The notes beneath the pieces are model-generated. The model was not told the origin of the DNA and did not search any database. It saw only the letters and a list, made by a program, of their open reading frames with translations. The position numbers and the translations under genes were made by a program. 64,000 nucleotides of DNA from Mucilaginibacter terrae (lineage in GTDB: Bacteria > Bacteroidota > Bacteroidia > Sphingobacteriales > Sphingobacteriaceae), in contig NZ_JAVLVU010000001.1 of assembly GCF_031951985.1 (NCBI RefSeq), positions 1,054,001-1,118,000 of the forward strand, read 5' to 3'. Below, in pieces: positions 46,885 to 56,420 of the stretch (its first letter is position 1; every line of letters starts with the position of its first letter).

Positions 46885-48252
46885 ATGAATATTACATCTG
46901 TAAATCCGGCTAACGGTAAAACTATAAAATCATATCCTACTCATACGCCCAATGAGTTGAATAATAAAATAACTCAAACGCATCAGGCCTGGCTGCAATG
47001 GCGCAATAGCGAACCATTGCACCGTGCCCAATTACTTCATGAGCTTGCGGCCACATTAATTAAACGTAAAGACGAACTTGCCGAACTTATGGCGCTTGAA
47101 ATGGGCAAACCTATAAAACAAGGCGCTGCCGAAATTGATAAGTGCGCAGCGGTTTGCACCTATTACGCTGATAATGCCGAAAGCTTTTTAAAAGATCAAC
47201 CTATTGAAACCGAGGCGCAAAAAAGTTTTGTAACCTTTAATCCAATAGGCGTAGTATTGGCGGTAATGCCCTGGAATTTCCCTTTTTGGCAAGTGTTCCG
47301 CTTTTTGGCGCCTGCATTAGCAGCCGGTAATTGCGGTGTACTTAAGCATGCCAGCAACGTGCCGGGTTGTGCTTTAATTATTGAAGATATGGTACGAGAG
47401 GCGGGTTTCCCTGCTGATGTGTTTAAAACCTTGTTAGTAGGTAGCGATCAGGTGGAAGCTATTATCGAAAACCCTTTAGTTAAAGCGGTAACACTAACCG
47501 GTAGCACTAATGCCGGCATTAAAGTAGCGCAAAAGGCTGGCTCGGTTTTAAAAAAGACCGTGCTTGAACTGGGCGGTAGCGATGCCTATATTATATTGGA
47601 AGATGCCGACCTGGAAATGGCCGCCACCGCCTGCACCGATAGCCGCCTTATTAACAGCGGACAAAGCTGTATAGCCGCTAAACGTTTTATAGTGGTTGAA
47701 CCTGTTGCCGAAAAATTCACTCAACTGATGCTCGAAAAAATGAAAGCCAAACGCATGGGCGATCCACTGAATGCCGACACCGAGGTTGGTCCGCAGGCAA
47801 GGGTTGATTTGCGTGATGAATTGCATGAGCAGGTACAGCAATCAATTAAAGCCGGAGCCCAATGCATTTTAGGTGGCGAAATTCCTGAAGGAGAAAACGC
47901 TTTCTACCCTCCTACTATATTAACCAAGGTAAAAAAAGGTATGCCCGCACATGATGATGAATTATTTGGCCCGGTTGCAGCCATCATTATTGCGAAAGAT
48001 GAGGCCGATGCCATCAACATAGCTAACGACAGTGTATTTGGCCTTGGCGGTGCTGTATTTACCCAGGATGTTGCACGCGGCGAACACATTGCCGCAAGCC
48101 AACTGGAAGCGGGTTCATGCTTCGTAAACTCGCTGGTAAAGTCAGACCCTCGTTTGCCTTTCGGCGGCATCAAACAATCGGGCTATGGCCGCGAACTGGG
48201 TATGTTTGGCATTCATGAGTTTGTGAATATAAAAACGGTGTATGTAAAATAG
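46885..48252 (+). CDS. NAD(P)-dependent succinate-semialdehyde dehydrogenase
   Basis: With the start at 46885 (MNITSVNPANGK) the enzyme has 455 residues, the length of the short Sad/YneI-like type. It shows the aldehyde dehydrogenase blocks: cofactor site VMPWNFPFWQ, GSTNAG, the catalytic glutamate in LELGGSDAYI (about 227) and the catalytic cysteine in SGQSCIAAKRF (about 260). The best substrate is succinate semialdehyde from GABA breakdown, but other aldehydes cannot be excluded. The preceding 290 bases hold only the small opposite-strand gene. It ends in a large hairpin. Confidence 0.85.
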   Translation: MNITSVNPANGKTIKSYPTHTPNELNNKITQTHQAWLQWRNSEPLHRAQLLHELAATLIKRKDELAELMALEMGKPIKQGAAEIDKCAAVCTYYADNAESFLKDQPIETEAQKSFVTFNPIGVVLAVMPWNFPFWQVFRFLAPALAAGNCGVLKHASNVPGCALIIEDMVREAGFPADVFKTLLVGSDQVEAIIENPLVKAVTLTGSTNAGIKVAQKAGSVLKKTVLELGGSDAYIILEDADLEMAATACTDSRLINSGQSCIAAKRFIVVEPVAEKFTQLMLEKMKAKRMGDPLNADTEVGPQARVDLRDELHEQVQQSIKAGAQCILGGEIPEGENAFYPPTILTKVKKGMPAHDDELFGPVAAIIIAKDEADAINIANDSVFGLGGAVFTQDVARGEHIAASQLEAGSCFVNSLVKSDPRLPFGGIKQSGYGRELGMFGIHEFVNIKTVYVK

Positions 48253-48257
48253 TGATC

Positions 48258-48305
48258 TGTGAGGACACAGACCACGGCGAGTTAGCCGGTGGCTGTGTGC
48301 TCACA
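48258..48305 (+). terminator. Long hairpin after the dehydrogenase gene
   Basis: TGTGAG, ACACAG and CCAC-GGC pair with GCC-GTGG, CTGTGT and CTCACA around a six-base loop, giving about 19 pairs with one mismatch and small bulges. It is followed by AGTTTTTA. Confidence 0.7.
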
Positions 48306-48322
48306 AGTTTTTATGCACCGTG

Positions 48323-48462
48323 GGTGCTACCTGTTTATAGCAAATAAATATTAGAGTTAAACATGCTCCGTTATGAGCTACCCTAATTTAGGAATGTTTT
48401 ATAAGGGTAATTCCTAACGGAACATAAAAATCATACGTGTCTTCCTGTAAACAGGTAACACC
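48323..48462. repeat. Nested palindromic element upstream of mnmA
   Basis: An outer stem of GGTGCTACCTGTTTA (48323-48337) and TAAACAGGTAACACC (48448-48462) has 14 of 15 pairs. Inside lie TCCGTTA/TAACGGA (48367-48373 and 48415-48421) and TACCCT/AGGGTA (48379-48384 and 48404-48409), with an alternative TAGGAAT/ATTCCTA pairing. The whole could fold into one long branched hairpin in RNA, or be a MITE-like DNA element. Confidence 0.65.
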
Positions 48463-48592
48463 TACTGCGCATATTGTATAGCTGAAAAGATATTGGTACA
48501 CAGACTTTGTCCTACCTTTCGCCCTTATCCGTTAACCATTCACTTTTACCCTACCCTGACCGTAGACATTTTAACCTAATAAGCTTAAAATG

Positions 48593-48600
48593 TATCTTTG
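48593..48600 (+). promoter_or_regulatory. -7 box of mnmA
   Basis: TATCTTTG matches TAnnTTTG and ends eight bases before the ATG at 48609, which supports that start over a longer upstream one. Confidence 0.6.
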
Positions 48601-48608
48601 CAACCGTT

Positions 48609-49697
48609 ATGAGTAAGCACGGTAGAATTTTAGTGGCCATGAGTGGTGGTGTGGATAGTTCGGTAGCGGCAATTATGCTGCACGAGCAGGGCTACGAGGT
48701 TATCGGGCTTACCATGAAAACCTGGGACTATGCTTCGGCAGGTGGCAGTTCAAAAGAAACCGGCTGTTGCAGTCTGGACAGTATTAACGATGCCCGTGCT
48801 TTGGCCGTGGGTTATGGCTTTCCGCATTATATATTAGATATACGCAGCGAGTTTGGCAATTACGTGATCGACAATTTTGTTGACGAGTATTTGGCCGGTC
48901 GTACACCTAACCCATGCGTTTTGTGCAACACCCACATTAAATGGGAGGCCCTGCTTAAACGCGCCGATAAGCTCGACTGTGAGTTTATTGCCACTGGGCA
49001 CTATGCAAATATACGCCAGCAAGATAGCGGTCGTTACGTGGTTTCTAAGGGCCGCGACGAGAATAAAGATCAATCATATGTACTTTGGGGCGTATCGCAA
49101 GAGAATCTTTCCCGTACCAAATTCCCATTAGGTAGCTTCACCAAAGCCGAAATACGTCAAATGGCGCTTGATTACGGACAGGTTGAACTGGCCGGCAAAA
49201 GCGAGAGCTACGAGATATGCTTTGTACCCGATAATGATTACCGTGCATTTCTTCGCCATAAGGTTGAAGATTTAGACCAACGTGTTGGTCCAGGTAACTT
49301 TGTACTGGCTGATGGAACCGTTGTGGGTAAACATCATGGCTATCCGTTTTATACCATTGGACAGCGTAAAGGTTTAGGTGTAGCTTTTGGTCACCCAATG
49401 TTTGTTACGCACATTAATGCGCATAATAATACGGTAGTTTTAGGCGTGGCCGAAGAACTGCAACGTAAAGAAGCATGGGTGCGCGATTTGAACCTTATTA
49501 AGTACGAAAGCATTACAGAGCCTTTAGAAGCCGTAACCAAAATACGCTATAAAGATGCAGGCTCCGAAAGCAGCATCGTACAAATGGGAGAGCACATGAA
49601 AGTTGATTTTCATCACAACGTTTCGGGCATTGCGCCGGGGCAATCGGCCGTGTTTTACGAAGGTAGCGACCTGCTTGGCGGCGGCTTCCTGATGTAG
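48609..49697 (+). CDS. mnmA: tRNA 2-thiouridine(34) synthase
   Basis: The 362-residue enzyme starts at 48609 (MSKHGRILVAMSGGVDSS). The PP-loop SGGVDSS binds ATP to activate U34; the catalytic cysteines lie in NPCVLCNTHIKW and SYEICFVPD; the C-terminal barrel has YTIGQRKGLG. MnmA places sulfur, supplied by IscS and relay proteins, on U34 of tRNA for Lys, Glu and Gln. Upstream in-frame residues (MSYLSPLSV) overlap the promoter and were left out. A probable near-leaderless gene. Confidence 0.94.
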   Translation: MSKHGRILVAMSGGVDSSVAAIMLHEQGYEVIGLTMKTWDYASAGGSSKETGCCSLDSINDARALAVGYGFPHYILDIRSEFGNYVIDNFVDEYLAGRTPNPCVLCNTHIKWEALLKRADKLDCEFIATGHYANIRQQDSGRYVVSKGRDENKDQSYVLWGVSQENLSRTKFPLGSFTKAEIRQMALDYGQVELAGKSESYEICFVPDNDYRAFLRHKVEDLDQRVGPGNFVLADGTVVGKHHGYPFYTIGQRKGLGVAFGHPMFVTHINAHNNTVVLGVAEELQRKEAWVRDLNLIKYESITEPLEAVTKIRYKDAGSESSIVQMGEHMKVDFHHNVSGIAPGQSAVFYEGSDLLGGGFLM

Positions 49698-49831
49698 TTG
49701 GGAACTCTTCTCCTGCCCTTTTATTACCTAACATTTATGTACTATTACTGTTGCAATTATGAAAATAATAGCGAACAGAAATTTGTGTTTCACATTCTTT
49801 GTGTTTATTTGCAGAATATAACAAGCACTTA

Positions 49832-52174
49832 ATGGCTAAAAATTTACTCATAGTTGAATCACCGGCGAAAGCCAAAACCATTGAAGGATACCTTGGTAAA
49901 GACTTCACGGTAAAATCAAGTTACGGACATATCCGCGATTTGGTTAAATCGGAAGATGCCATTGATATACCTAATAACTTTGCCCAACGCTATGAAGTTC
50001 CGGCTGATAAAAAGCAGGTAGTAAGCGAGTTGAAGAAGTTAGCTAAGGAGGCCGAGATGGTTTGGCTCGCATCCGATGAGGACCGCGAGGGAGAAGCCAT
50101 ATCATGGCACTTGTTTGAAACCTTAGGGTTAAAGAACGACAAAACAAAGCGCATCGTTTTTCATGAGATTACCAAGCCGGCTATTATGCGGGCCATCGAA
50201 AATCCGCGCACTATTGATTATAACCTGGTAAATGCCCAGCAGGCACGCCGTGTTTTAGATCGCCTGGTAGGTTTTGAACTTTCTCCTGTATTATGGAAAA
50301 AAGTTAAACCATCATTATCGGCCGGTCGTGTACAATCGGTAGCTGTGCGTTTAATTGTAGAGCGCGAACGCGAGATCAATAAATTTACTGCCGAAGCTGC
50401 TTTCCGCATAGTAGCCATATTTGGCAAAGGCCGCGATGCCTTTAAAGCCGAACTGCCAGAACGCTTTGCCGAGCAGGCTCAGGCCGAAAAGTTTTTGCAG
50501 GATTGTATTGATGCCGCTTTCACCGTTAAATCGCTCGAAACACGCCCAACAAAACGCTCTCCAGCCGCACCGTTCACCACGTCAACCTTACAGCAGGAAG
50601 CAAGTCGTAAGCTGGGTTTCTCCGTATCGCGCACCATGTCGGTAGCGCAAAAGCTGTATGAATCGGGTAAGATAACTTACATGCGTACCGATAGTGTTAA
50701 TTTATCTGACACGGCCTTACAAGCTGCACAACAACAAATTACATCGGCCTACGGCGATAAATATTATCAGCATCGTAAATTCAAAACTAAATCGGCCAGT
50801 GCACAGGAGGCACACGAGGCTATTCGTCCTACGTACTTTAATGAGCATACCATTGATGGTGATAACTCAGAGAAACGTTTATATGAATTGATTTGGAAAC
50901 GTTCCATAGCATCGCAAATGAGCGAAGCCCAGTTTGAAAAAACAACGGCCAAAATTGATATATCATCCCGCTCCGAAGATTTGGTTGCCAACGGCGAAGT
51001 AATGAAGTTTGACGGCTTCCTAAAAGTTTACCTCGAATCTCATGATGATGAGGACGAGGATGATAATCAGGATGGAGACAGCGCAATATTGCCGCCTTTA
51101 ACCAAAGGCCAGTTACTTGCTTTACAGGAAATGACGGCCACGGAGCGATATTCTCGTCCACCAGCGCGTTATACCGAGGCCAGTTTGGTTAAAAAGCTGG
51201 AAGAATTGGGTATAGGCCGACCGTCTACCTACGCTCCTACCATTTCAACCGTGCAAAACCGCGGCTATGTGGTAAAAGAAGAACGCGAAGGTAAAACCCG
51301 TAACTATCGCGTATTGACGCTGAAAGATAAGGCCGTTAAGCACGAGCAAAAGACCGAAAATACCGGTGCCGAAAAAAATAAGCTCTTCCCTACCGATATT
51401 GGTGCCGTGGTGAACGACTTTTTAGTACAACATTTTAATGGCATCGTCGATTTCCATTTTACTGCCAACGTTGAAAAACAGTTTGACGAAATAGCTCAGG
51501 GATTAACCGAATGGACAGCCATGTTAAAAGACTTTTACACACCTTTTCATGAAGGTGTTGAAAGTACTATACAAACTGCCGAAAAAGCCCGTGGCGAGCG
51601 CGAATTAGGCGTTCACCCAGAGAGTGGAAAAAAGATGTCGGTACGTATTGGCCGCTTTGGTCCGTTCGTGCAAATTGGCGATAGCGACAACGAGGAAGAA
51701 AAGCCTCAGTATGCCAGCCTGCGCACGGGGCAAATGATCGAAACCATTACTTTAGAAGAAGCCTTGGAATTGTTCAAGCTGCCTAAAAAAGTAGGTGTGT
51801 TTGAAGAGAAAGACATGACGGTTGCCATTGGTAAGTTCGGCCCCTACATTCGTCATAATAGCGCATTTTACTCGTTACCAAAGGGTGTTGACCCGATGAG
51901 CGTGAGCGAGCCTCAGGCTATCGAGATCATTGAAGAGAAACGTAAGAAAGATGCCGAAAAGCTCATCAAAACATTTGATGAAAACCCGGATGTTAAAATA
52001 TTGAATGGCCGCTGGGGACCATACATCGAATTTGGCAAACTCAACGTTAAAATACCTAAAGGGAAAGAGCCTTTGGAACTAACCTACGAAGAGTGCAAGG
52101 CCTTAGCCGATGCCATGGAAAAAGACCCGAAAGCCAAGAAACCGGCAGGAAAGAAATTTGCCAAGAAAAAATAA
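49832..52174 (+). CDS. topA: DNA topoisomerase I
   Basis: The 780-residue type IA enzyme starts at 49832 (MAKNLLIVESPAKAKT). The Toprim domain has LIVESPAKAKTIEGYLG and SDEDREGEAISWH, and the active-site tyrosine lies in YMRTDSVNLS (about 282), with SAQEAHEAIRPT after it. The C-terminal part lacks Cys4 zinc fingers and instead carries repeated FGPF-type modules (RIGRFGPFVQIGD, AIGKFGPYIRH, GRWGPYIEFGK) and a lysine-rich tail, as usual in Bacteroidota. It relaxes negative supercoils. A terminator follows directly. Confidence 0.95.
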   Translation: MAKNLLIVESPAKAKTIEGYLGKDFTVKSSYGHIRDLVKSEDAIDIPNNFAQRYEVPADKKQVVSELKKLAKEAEMVWLASDEDREGEAISWHLFETLGLKNDKTKRIVFHEITKPAIMRAIENPRTIDYNLVNAQQARRVLDRLVGFELSPVLWKKVKPSLSAGRVQSVAVRLIVEREREINKFTAEAAFRIVAIFGKGRDAFKAELPERFAEQAQAEKFLQDCIDAAFTVKSLETRPTKRSPAAPFTTSTLQQEASRKLGFSVSRTMSVAQKLYESGKITYMRTDSVNLSDTALQAAQQQITSAYGDKYYQHRKFKTKSASAQEAHEAIRPTYFNEHTIDGDNSEKRLYELIWKRSIASQMSEAQFEKTTAKIDISSRSEDLVANGEVMKFDGFLKVYLESHDDEDEDDNQDGDSAILPPLTKGQLLALQEMTATERYSRPPARYTEASLVKKLEELGIGRPSTYAPTISTVQNRGYVVKEEREGKTRNYRVLTLKDKAVKHEQKTENTGAEKNKLFPTDIGAVVNDFLVQHFNGIVDFHFTANVEKQFDEIAQGLTEWTAMLKDFYTPFHEGVESTIQTAEKARGERELGVHPESGKKMSVRIGRFGPFVQIGDSDNEEEKPQYASLRTGQMIETITLEEALELFKLPKKVGVFEEKDMTVAIGKFGPYIRHNSAFYSLPKGVDPMSVSEPQAIEIIEEKRKKDAEKLIKTFDENPDVKILNGRWGPYIEFGKLNVKIPKGKEPLELTYEECKALADAMEKDPKAKKPAGKKFAKKK

Positions 52175-52180
52175 TACAAC

Positions 52181-52204
52181 ACGCCTGGCAACAGGCGTTT
52201 TTAG
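52181..52204 (+). terminator. Terminator of topA
   Basis: ACGCCTG and CAGGCGT form a seven-base stem with a GCAA tetraloop, followed by TTTTTAGTTT. Confidence 0.85.
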
Positions 52205-52210
52205 TTTAAT

Positions 52211-52615
52211 ATGTTAAAAGATCTGTCAAAAAATATAGTTGAAGACATTGCCGTAGCTGTTGCACTGGAAAAAGAAACTCCGGAAAGTAAAATATGGTAC
52301 GTTTACCTCATTAACCTGAAAGACCAGCCCATTGAGAACGTATTGGTTACCTCCAAAGGTTATGGCGAAAAAGACGGCGAACAGGTAAAAACTTCTGTAC
52401 TACGCCACATGATGCCTTTGGTAGAAGCCGGAGCATCTGCATTAATTGAACCTATTGATGAAGCAACTTTCGGTTTAAATAATGAGTACTGGGTGAGCTA
52501 CTATATTGGCAAAGACATTTATGATAAGAAGTTCATCTTTTTGCCTGAAAGTATAGTTGATAGCAATTTTATAAAATTGCCGGTTTTGAATAAGGTTGGG
52601 GTGATGATTAGATAG
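52211..52615 (+). CDS. Hypothetical 134-residue protein
   Basis: The protein is cytoplasmic and mainly beta: IAVAVALEKE, KIWYVYLINLKDQPIENVLVTSKGYG, ASALIEPIDEATFGLNNEYWVSYYIG and KKFIFLPESIVDSNF. Similar proteins occur next to topA in related Bacteroidota, but I cannot name a function. It begins 36 bases after the topA stop, behind a terminator, and is followed by a palindromic repeat. No membrane or signal segment is present. Confidence 0.7.
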   Translation: MLKDLSKNIVEDIAVAVALEKETPESKIWYVYLINLKDQPIENVLVTSKGYGEKDGEQVKTSVLRHMMPLVEAGASALIEPIDEATFGLNNEYWVSYYIGKDIYDKKFIFLPESIVDSNFIKLPVLNKVGVMIR

Positions 52616-52667
52616 TCTGAACCAGAATTTTTAGAATTTATGGAATAGGCAGAATTTCTTATAAAAA

Positions 52668-52753
52668 TTGTCATTTCGAGTGATAACGAGAAATCTTTTC
52701 GAACAAGACGGTTTATCGCTTAGAAAAGATTTCTCCTAACGTCGAAATGACAA
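52668..52753. repeat. Palindromic repeat, TTGTCATTTCGA family
   Basis: TTGTCATTTCGA and GAGAAATCTTTTC are mirrored by GAAAAGATTTCTC and TCGAAATGACAA, giving arms of about 36 bases with slips around a central GAACAAGACGGTTTATCGCT. It overlaps no gene and resembles elements repeated in many Bacteroidota genomes. Confidence 0.75.
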
Positions 52754-52767
52754 GCGGAGAAAAATCT

Positions 52768-53493
52768 CTATTTAGCCTTAAACAATCCAAACTTCAAAAT
52801 ACAAAAGATAGCTCTCACGCCATCCTTCCATCCTATTTTTTTACCCTCATAATAAGTACGGCCGTAGTACGAGATACCCACCTCATAAATACGGATATGG
52901 GGTATGCGAGACATTTTGATGGTTACTTCGGGTTCAAAACCAAATCTCTTTTCGGTTAAGTTAAGGCTTTGTACTATATTGGTATTGAACAACTTATAAC
53001 ACGTCTCCATGTCAGTCAAGTTGAGGTTAGAGAACATATTGGAAGCAAAGGTTAACCAGCGGTTACCTATGGTATGCCAAAAAAACAGGATGCGGTGCGG
53101 GTTACTACCCATAAAGCGCGAACCGTAAACCACATCGGCAAAGCCGTTTACTACAGGTTTCAGCAGATCATTATATTCTTCGGGGTCGTATTCCAAATCG
53201 GCATCCTGGATAATGAGGTATTCGCCGGTGGCTTTTGATATACCGGTATGCAGGGCAGCCCCTTTTCCTTTATTTACTTCGTGTTTATAGTACTGAATGT
53301 TAAGTCCGGGATTAGCAAGTCGATAGCGTTCAACCGCTTGTTCGGTATCGTCGGTTGAGCAATCATTTACGATAATTACCTCTTTTGTAATATTATTAAC
53401 AAGCTCAACAGCCTTAACTTTATCTAATATGAGATGGATAGTACGACCTTCATTGTAGGCCGGAATTACTATCGATAATTTACTAATTACCAT
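52768..53493 (-). CDS. Family 2 glycosyltransferase (dolichyl/polyprenyl-phosphate type)
   Basis: The 241-residue protein has the GT-A start KLSIVIPAYNEGRTI, the block EVIIVNDCSTDDTEQAV, the metal-binding IIQDADLEYDPEEY and DVVYGSRFMG, as in dolichol-phosphate mannosyltransferase and bacterial relatives. It has no C-terminal membrane domain, so it would work at the inner face of the membrane on a polyprenyl phosphate. It stands alone; donor and acceptor are unknown. Confidence 0.85.
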   Translation of the reverse strand: MVISKLSIVIPAYNEGRTIHLILDKVKAVELVNNITKEVIIVNDCSTDDTEQAVERYRLANPGLNIQYYKHEVNKGKGAALHTGISKATGEYLIIQDADLEYDPEEYNDLLKPVVNGFADVVYGSRFMGSNPHRILFFWHTIGNRWLTFASNMFSNLNLTDMETCYKLFNTNIVQSLNLTEKRFGFEPEVTIKMSRIPHIRIYEVGISYYGRTYYEGKKIGWKDGVRAIFCILKFGLFKAK

Positions 53494-53656
53494 AAACTTT
53501 TCTTAATCACTACCTTATACAGTAGCAAGTAGCTTGCTATACGGGGCAAACTTACAACAAATATTGCGCTTAGCCGAAAGTTGGTTTGCAAATACAATAA
53601 GCAATACATCCTCCGCAAAAATCCTTTACTTTGCACTCCTTTAAACTCCTTCAATT

Positions 53657-54358
53657 ATGCTCGACAATCTGGACTGGTACAACCTCATGGTAATTGATAT
53701 TGAAACCGTGCCTCAGTATAGCAGCTACGCCGAGGTTCCGGAGCATTTGAAAGTTTTGTGGGATAAAAAAACCACCTACCAGCGCAAAGAAGAAACCTCC
53801 GAGGATTTTTACCGCAACGCGGGTATACAGGCCGAGTTTGGTAAGATTATTTGCATATCGGTTGGGATGTTTACGCGCGAAGGTGGTTTCAGGGTAAAAT
53901 CATTCGCGTCGCACAATGAGGAAGAGCTTTTGAGTAATTTTGCGACAATGCTGAGCAAAAGGTCGCATAACCTCGTATTATGCGGGCACAACGCCAAAGA
54001 GTTCGACTTCCCTTACATGTGCCGCCGTATGTTGGTTAATGGTATCAGGCTGCCATTGCAACTGCAGATTGCAGGCAAAAAGCCCTGGGAAATTTGCCAC
54101 CTCGACACAATGGAACTTTGGAAGTTTGGCGATTACAAAAACTTCACTTCTTTAAATTTAATGACCGCTATATTCAATATACCTACTCCTAAAGATGATA
54201 TTGATGGCAGCATGGTTGGTCATGTTTATTGGATCGATAACCAACTGGAGCGTATATGCATCTATTGTCAAAAAGATGTAGTAGCCACAGCGCAGTTACT
54301 CAAACGTTTTAAAGGCGAAGATTTGATTGATGAAGATATGATCACTATTGTTGATTGA
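53657..54358 (+). CDS. DEDDy-type 3'-5' exonuclease
   Basis: The 233-residue protein has the three exonuclease motifs: VIDIETVP (Asp and Glu), GHNAKEFDFPY (second Asp) and ICIYCQKDVVATAQL (Tyr and last Asp), so it is of the DNA polymerase B exonuclease-like family (PF10108). It lacks a polymerase. Substrate could be DNA or RNA. The start is preceded by a TTTACTTTG near-consensus -7 box. It is 63 bases upstream of the peptide ABC ATPase gene. Confidence 0.85.
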   Translation: MLDNLDWYNLMVIDIETVPQYSSYAEVPEHLKVLWDKKTTYQRKEETSEDFYRNAGIQAEFGKIICISVGMFTREGGFRVKSFASHNEEELLSNFATMLSKRSHNLVLCGHNAKEFDFPYMCRRMLVNGIRLPLQLQIAGKKPWEICHLDTMELWKFGDYKNFTSLNLMTAIFNIPTPKDDIDGSMVGHVYWIDNQLERICIYCQKDVVATAQLLKRFKGEDLIDEDMITIVD

Positions 54359-54421
54359 TAGTATTTCTCTGCCCTAAAAAAGCTATATTGAGCCAAACGA
54401 CTTAATATTTACATCCGCCCT

Positions 54422-56146
54422 ATGCTCCACGTTAACAATTTGCATATCAGCTTTAAAACGGCCAATGGCTGGTTTGAGGCTGTTAAAGGCATATCGTTCA
54501 GCATAAAACAGGGCGAAACTTTGGGTATTGTGGGCGAATCCGGTTCGGGAAAATCAGTGACCTCGCTGGCGATTATGCGTTTGCTGAATGAACAGCAAGC
54601 CCGCATTACAGGGGATATTACTTTTGATGGCATTAACATTACCCAAATGCCCGAACCTGATATGCGCGCCCTACGAGGCAACCGTATAGCTATGATTTTT
54701 CAGGAGCCCATGACCTCCCTTAACCCGGTGCTTACCTGCGGTGTGCAAATTACTGAAGCCATCCGTTTACACCGGAAATTAAGTAAAAAGGAAGCTCGCA
54801 CCGAAGCTATCAGCCTGTTTAACGAAGTACAGCTTCCCCGTGCCGAAACCATTTTTGATAGTTACCCCCACCAGCTATCGGGCGGGCAGCGCCAGCGGGT
54901 AATGATAGCCATGGCCCTATCCTGCAACCCAGAGCTTTTAATTGCCGATGAGCCAACCACAGCGCTCGACGTAACCGTACAAAAAACAATCACCGATCTG
55001 CTACTCAAATTACAAGCCGAACGTAATATGGGGTTGCTCTTCATCTCTCATGATTTGGGCGTGGTTAGCCAGGTAGCCAACGAGGTTTTGGTAATGTACA
55101 GAGGTGAAGCGGTAGAACAAGGCTTGGCAAAAGAGATATTTGCTAACCCGCAGCATCCCTACACAAAAGGCTTGCTGGCCTGCCGTCCTTCGGTACAAAA
55201 GCATTTGAAAAGCCTGCCAGTAATCAGCGATTTTTTAAAGGTTGAGGCTGATGGCAGTTTGAATAGTACCGGACAAGGCATCAATAGCATTGAAGAAAAT
55301 AATGCTTATTCAACGGTAGAGATAGAGCATCATAAACAATTGTTATACAGTAAGCAACCTCTACTTAAAGTAAACAATCTTTGCACCTGGTTTCCGGTTA
55401 ATTCGGGTTGGTTATCATCAAAAAAAGAATATATTAAAGCGGTAAACAATATCAGCTTTGAGGTATATCCAGGCGAAACTTTAGGGCTGGTGGGCGAATC
55501 GGGCAGTGGAAAAACTACGCTTGGCCGGAGCATACTTCGCCTTGTTGAACCTACATCAGGAAGTATTATTTACAAGGATACAGACCTTCGCAAACTATCC
55601 TCTGCTGACATAAGGCAAATGCGCCGCCGAATGCAGATCATCTTTCAAGACCCTTACTCTTCTTTAAATCCGCGGCAAACCATTGGGCAATTATTAATGG
55701 AACCTATGCAGGTACATAGCCTGCACGGAAATGACACCCAACGCCGTCAAAAAGTAATGGAACTGCTGCAACGGGTAAACTTATTACCCGAACATTTTAA
55801 CCGCTACCCGCATGAGTTTTCGGGCGGGCAACGGCAGCGTGTGGTTATTGCGCGAGCACTGGCTCTGGAGCCTGAGTTTATCATTTGCGATGAATCAGTT
55901 TCGGCGCTGGATGTATCGGTACAGGCGCAAATACTAAATTTGCTCAAAGACCTGCAACGCGATTTAGGCTTAACCTATATCTTCATCTCGCATGATTTAT
56001 CGGTTATCAAGCATATATCCGACCGTATTATGGTGATCAACAAAGGCCAGATCGAAGAAATTGCCGATGCACAGGAGCTCTATCTTAACCCAAAAACGCC
56101 TTATACACAAAAGCTTATCGCATCCATCCCACAAATTAACATTTAA
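54422..56146 (+). CDS. Fused dipeptide/oligopeptide ABC transporter ATPase (DppD-DppF)
   Basis: Two peptide-transport ATPases are fused in 574 residues. The first has Walker A GESGSGKS (about 38-45), signature LSGGQRQRV (about 152) and Walker [13 protein letters not shown], with the [12 protein letters not shown] tail typical of DppD/OppD; the second has GESGSGKT (about 358), FSGGQRQRV and [11 protein letters not shown]. The tail block [16 protein letters not shown] is that of OppF. It would energise import of peptides through permeases that are not in the window. The second Walker B has Ser after the catalytic Glu where Pro is common, which should be tolerated. Confidence 0.9.
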   Translation: MLHVNNLHISFKTANGWFEAVKGISFSIKQGETLGIVGESGSGKSVTSLAIMRLLNEQQARITGDITFDGINITQMPEPDMRALRGNRIAMIFQEPMTSLNPVLTCGVQITEAIRLHRKLSKKEARTEAISLFNEVQLPRAETIFDSYPHQLSGGQRQRVMIAMALSCNPELLIADEPTTALDVTVQKTITDLLLKLQAERNMGLLFISHDLGVVSQVANEVLVMYRGEAVEQGLAKEIFANPQHPYTKGLLACRPSVQKHLKSLPVISDFLKVEADGSLNSTGQGINSIEENNAYSTVEIEHHKQLLYSKQPLLKVNNLCTWFPVNSGWLSSKKEYIKAVNNISFEVYPGETLGLVGESGSGKTTLGRSILRLVEPTSGSIIYKDTDLRKLSSADIRQMRRRMQIIFQDPYSSLNPRQTIGQLLMEPMQVHSLHGNDTQRRQKVMELLQRVNLLPEHFNRYPHEFSGGQRQRVVIARALALEPEFIICDESVSALDVSVQAQILNLLKDLQRDLGLTYIFISHDLSVIKHISDRIMVINKGQIEEIADAQELYLNPKTPYTQKLIASIPQINI

Positions 56147-56252
56147 TTTAGATAACCATAGCTACAACTTTAGCGGCACATTATTGTTATCATTTACATA
56201 AAAGCTATGTATGCACAACGTTGCGTATATTAGCACCCAAGCGAGTTGCTTA

Positions 56253-56360
56253 ATTACCCTCTTGAAAGGGGGCGGGCAGCTTTGAGCATTGGCAGGGGTG
56301 TGTCATTCAAACTATTCTAAAAAACTGACACACCTCTGCATCCCTCTTAAGAGGGGAATC
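56253..56360. repeat. Palindromic repeat, GGGTGTGTC family
   Basis: ACCCTCTTGAAAGGG with GCAGGGGTGTGTCA on the left face TGACACACCTCTGC with CCCTCTTAAGAGGGGAAT on the right, around ATTCAAACTATTCTAAAAAAC. The outer part contains its own smaller hairpins (CCTCTT-AAGAGG). It fills the gap between the peptide ABC gene and rnr. Confidence 0.75.
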
Positions 56361-56420
56361 GCACGAGGCCTTATACCCGGTTTAAGCCATAGCTTATATT
56401 AGCACCACACTGTTAAACCA

